A stretch of DNA of 5,289 bases. Source: an uncultured Pseudodesulfovibrio sp. Lineage in GTDB: Bacteria; Desulfobacterota; Desulfovibrionia; Desulfovibrionales; Desulfovibrionaceae. Shown here piece after piece: positions 4,918-5,289 of this stretch. Location of the stretch: positions 1 to 5,289 of the forward strand of contig CAMYLL010000215.1 of assembly GCA_947259235.1 (NCBI GenBank), written 5' to 3'. A program made the position numbers and the translations under genes. Below the pieces are notes generated by a model. That model saw nothing but the letters and a program-made list of their open reading frames with translations. It was not told the origin of the DNA and did not search any database. How positions within the stretch are numbered: position 1 is the first letter of the stretch; every line of letters starts with the position of its first letter.

Positions 4918-5289
4918 CTAGCGCGCCACCCGGCTGAACCACGCCTTGAGCAACAGCCGCGCCGCATAGGTGAAGGGCGGACGCAGCAGCCCCTTCGGCC
5001 GGGAATCGAACAACCCGTCCAGAACATGCTCCACCGTGGCCGCCCCGCCCAGGAACCCCGCACACCCGGCGCATGAGGTAACGATGGTCCTCCCCTTGGC
5101 CTGACCAACACGCACGGAGGTCCAGCGGTCGGCCAAACCGGGCCGGACGAACTTGACCATCCCGCCCTCGCCGCAGCAGAGTGTTCGCCCGCGACGATCC
5201 GGCATCTCAACCACCGTGAGCCCGCAACCGCGCACCAGGAAACGCACCGCGTCCTGCGCCTCATGGCCCTCGCGCTGGGAGCAGGGATC
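4918..5289 (-). CDS. CCG-domain (cysteine-rich) Fe-S oxidoreductase, C-terminal part, truncated by window edge
   Basis: The last 123 residues of a minus-strand protein, open to the right edge and ending at TAG (4920-4918). Visible sequence starts DPCSQREGHEAQDAVRFLV. Further on are EMPDRRGRTLCCGEGGMV and TSCAGCAGFLGG. DPC, then CCGEGG, then CxxC is the order found in a CCG domain (heterodisulfide reductase HdrB/GlpC/LutA type), which binds an unusual Fe-S cluster in electron-transfer oxidoreductases. As this is the final CCG domain, the missing N-terminal part probably carries ferredoxin-like or another CCG domain. A GTG at 5247 is not taken as the start because the upstream DPC block in the same frame is conserved family sequence. 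It converges on hgcB with a 9-bp gap. The specific enzyme and any link to mercury methylation cannot be judged from this fragment. Confidence 0.88.
   Translation of the reverse strand, partial: DPCSQREGHEAQDAVRFLVRGCGLTVVEMPDRRGRTLCCGEGGMVKFVRPGLADRWTSVRVGQAKGRTIVTSCAGCAGFLGGAATVEHVLDGLFDSRPKGLLRPPFTYAARLLLKAWFSRVAR

Noticed and set aside
4911..4925. CGCGC-CCCTA-GCGCG hairpin as a bidirectional terminator between hgcB and the CCG gene
   Set aside because: Only a 5-bp stem with no T tract on either strand; common by chance in GC-rich DNA.

Overview
The window is GC-rich with strongly G/C-ending codons. Its gene content fits a sulfate-reducing deltaproteobacterium of the Desulfovibrio/Pseudodesulfovibrio type. 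The decisive evidence is a complete hgcA-hgcB pair, the anaerobic mercury-methylation genes. HgcB has cysteines at positions 73, 94 and 95. The conventionally started HgcA (GTG at 3589) puts its cobalt-ligand cysteine at residue 93. From memory, these are the residue numbers used for Pseudodesulfovibrio mercurii ND132, so the window is probably that organism or a close relative (inference, not searched).

Layout. Positions 1-353 (minus strand) hold the N-terminal part of an AzlC-type branched-chain amino acid exporter that runs off the left edge. Across a 147-bp AT-richer divergent region lies a MocR/GntR-type fused regulator-aminotransferase (501-1976, plus), probably the regulator of azlC. 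RarD, an EamA-family permease, follows (2059-2976, plus); its ribosome binding site lies in a perfect 8-bp hairpin. A sigma70-like promoter with an overlapping inverted repeat (3007-3046) precedes an arsR-hgcA-hgcB operon (3104-4908). A convergent CCG-domain Fe-S protein (4918 to the right edge, minus) closes the window.

Main finding. The arsR stop overlaps an ATG at 3397 (ATGA) that opens the hgcA frame. This frame is interrupted by one TGA, at 3523-3525, directly after a Cys codon. Starting 12 nt after that TGA is a perfect 6-bp hairpin, and its apical loop (CGTGCC) has a G in the first two positions. Its distance from the TGA lies inside the usual bacterial SECIS window. The economical reading is that HgcA is a 403-residue selenoprotein with a Cys42-Sec43 pair, and that the GTG at 3589 is an annotation artefact.

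How the genes may work together. ArsR, which has ArsR-type CxC thiolates, probably senses a soft metal or metalloid and autoregulates the operon. HgcB is a two-cluster ferredoxin with a C-terminal Cys-Cys pair; it reduces the HgcA corrinoid and is thought to deliver Hg(II). HgcA transfers a methyl group from its corrinoid to Hg(II). A vicinal Cys-Sec pair at the HgcA N terminus would be a strong mercury ligand and would mirror the HgcB tail (inference).
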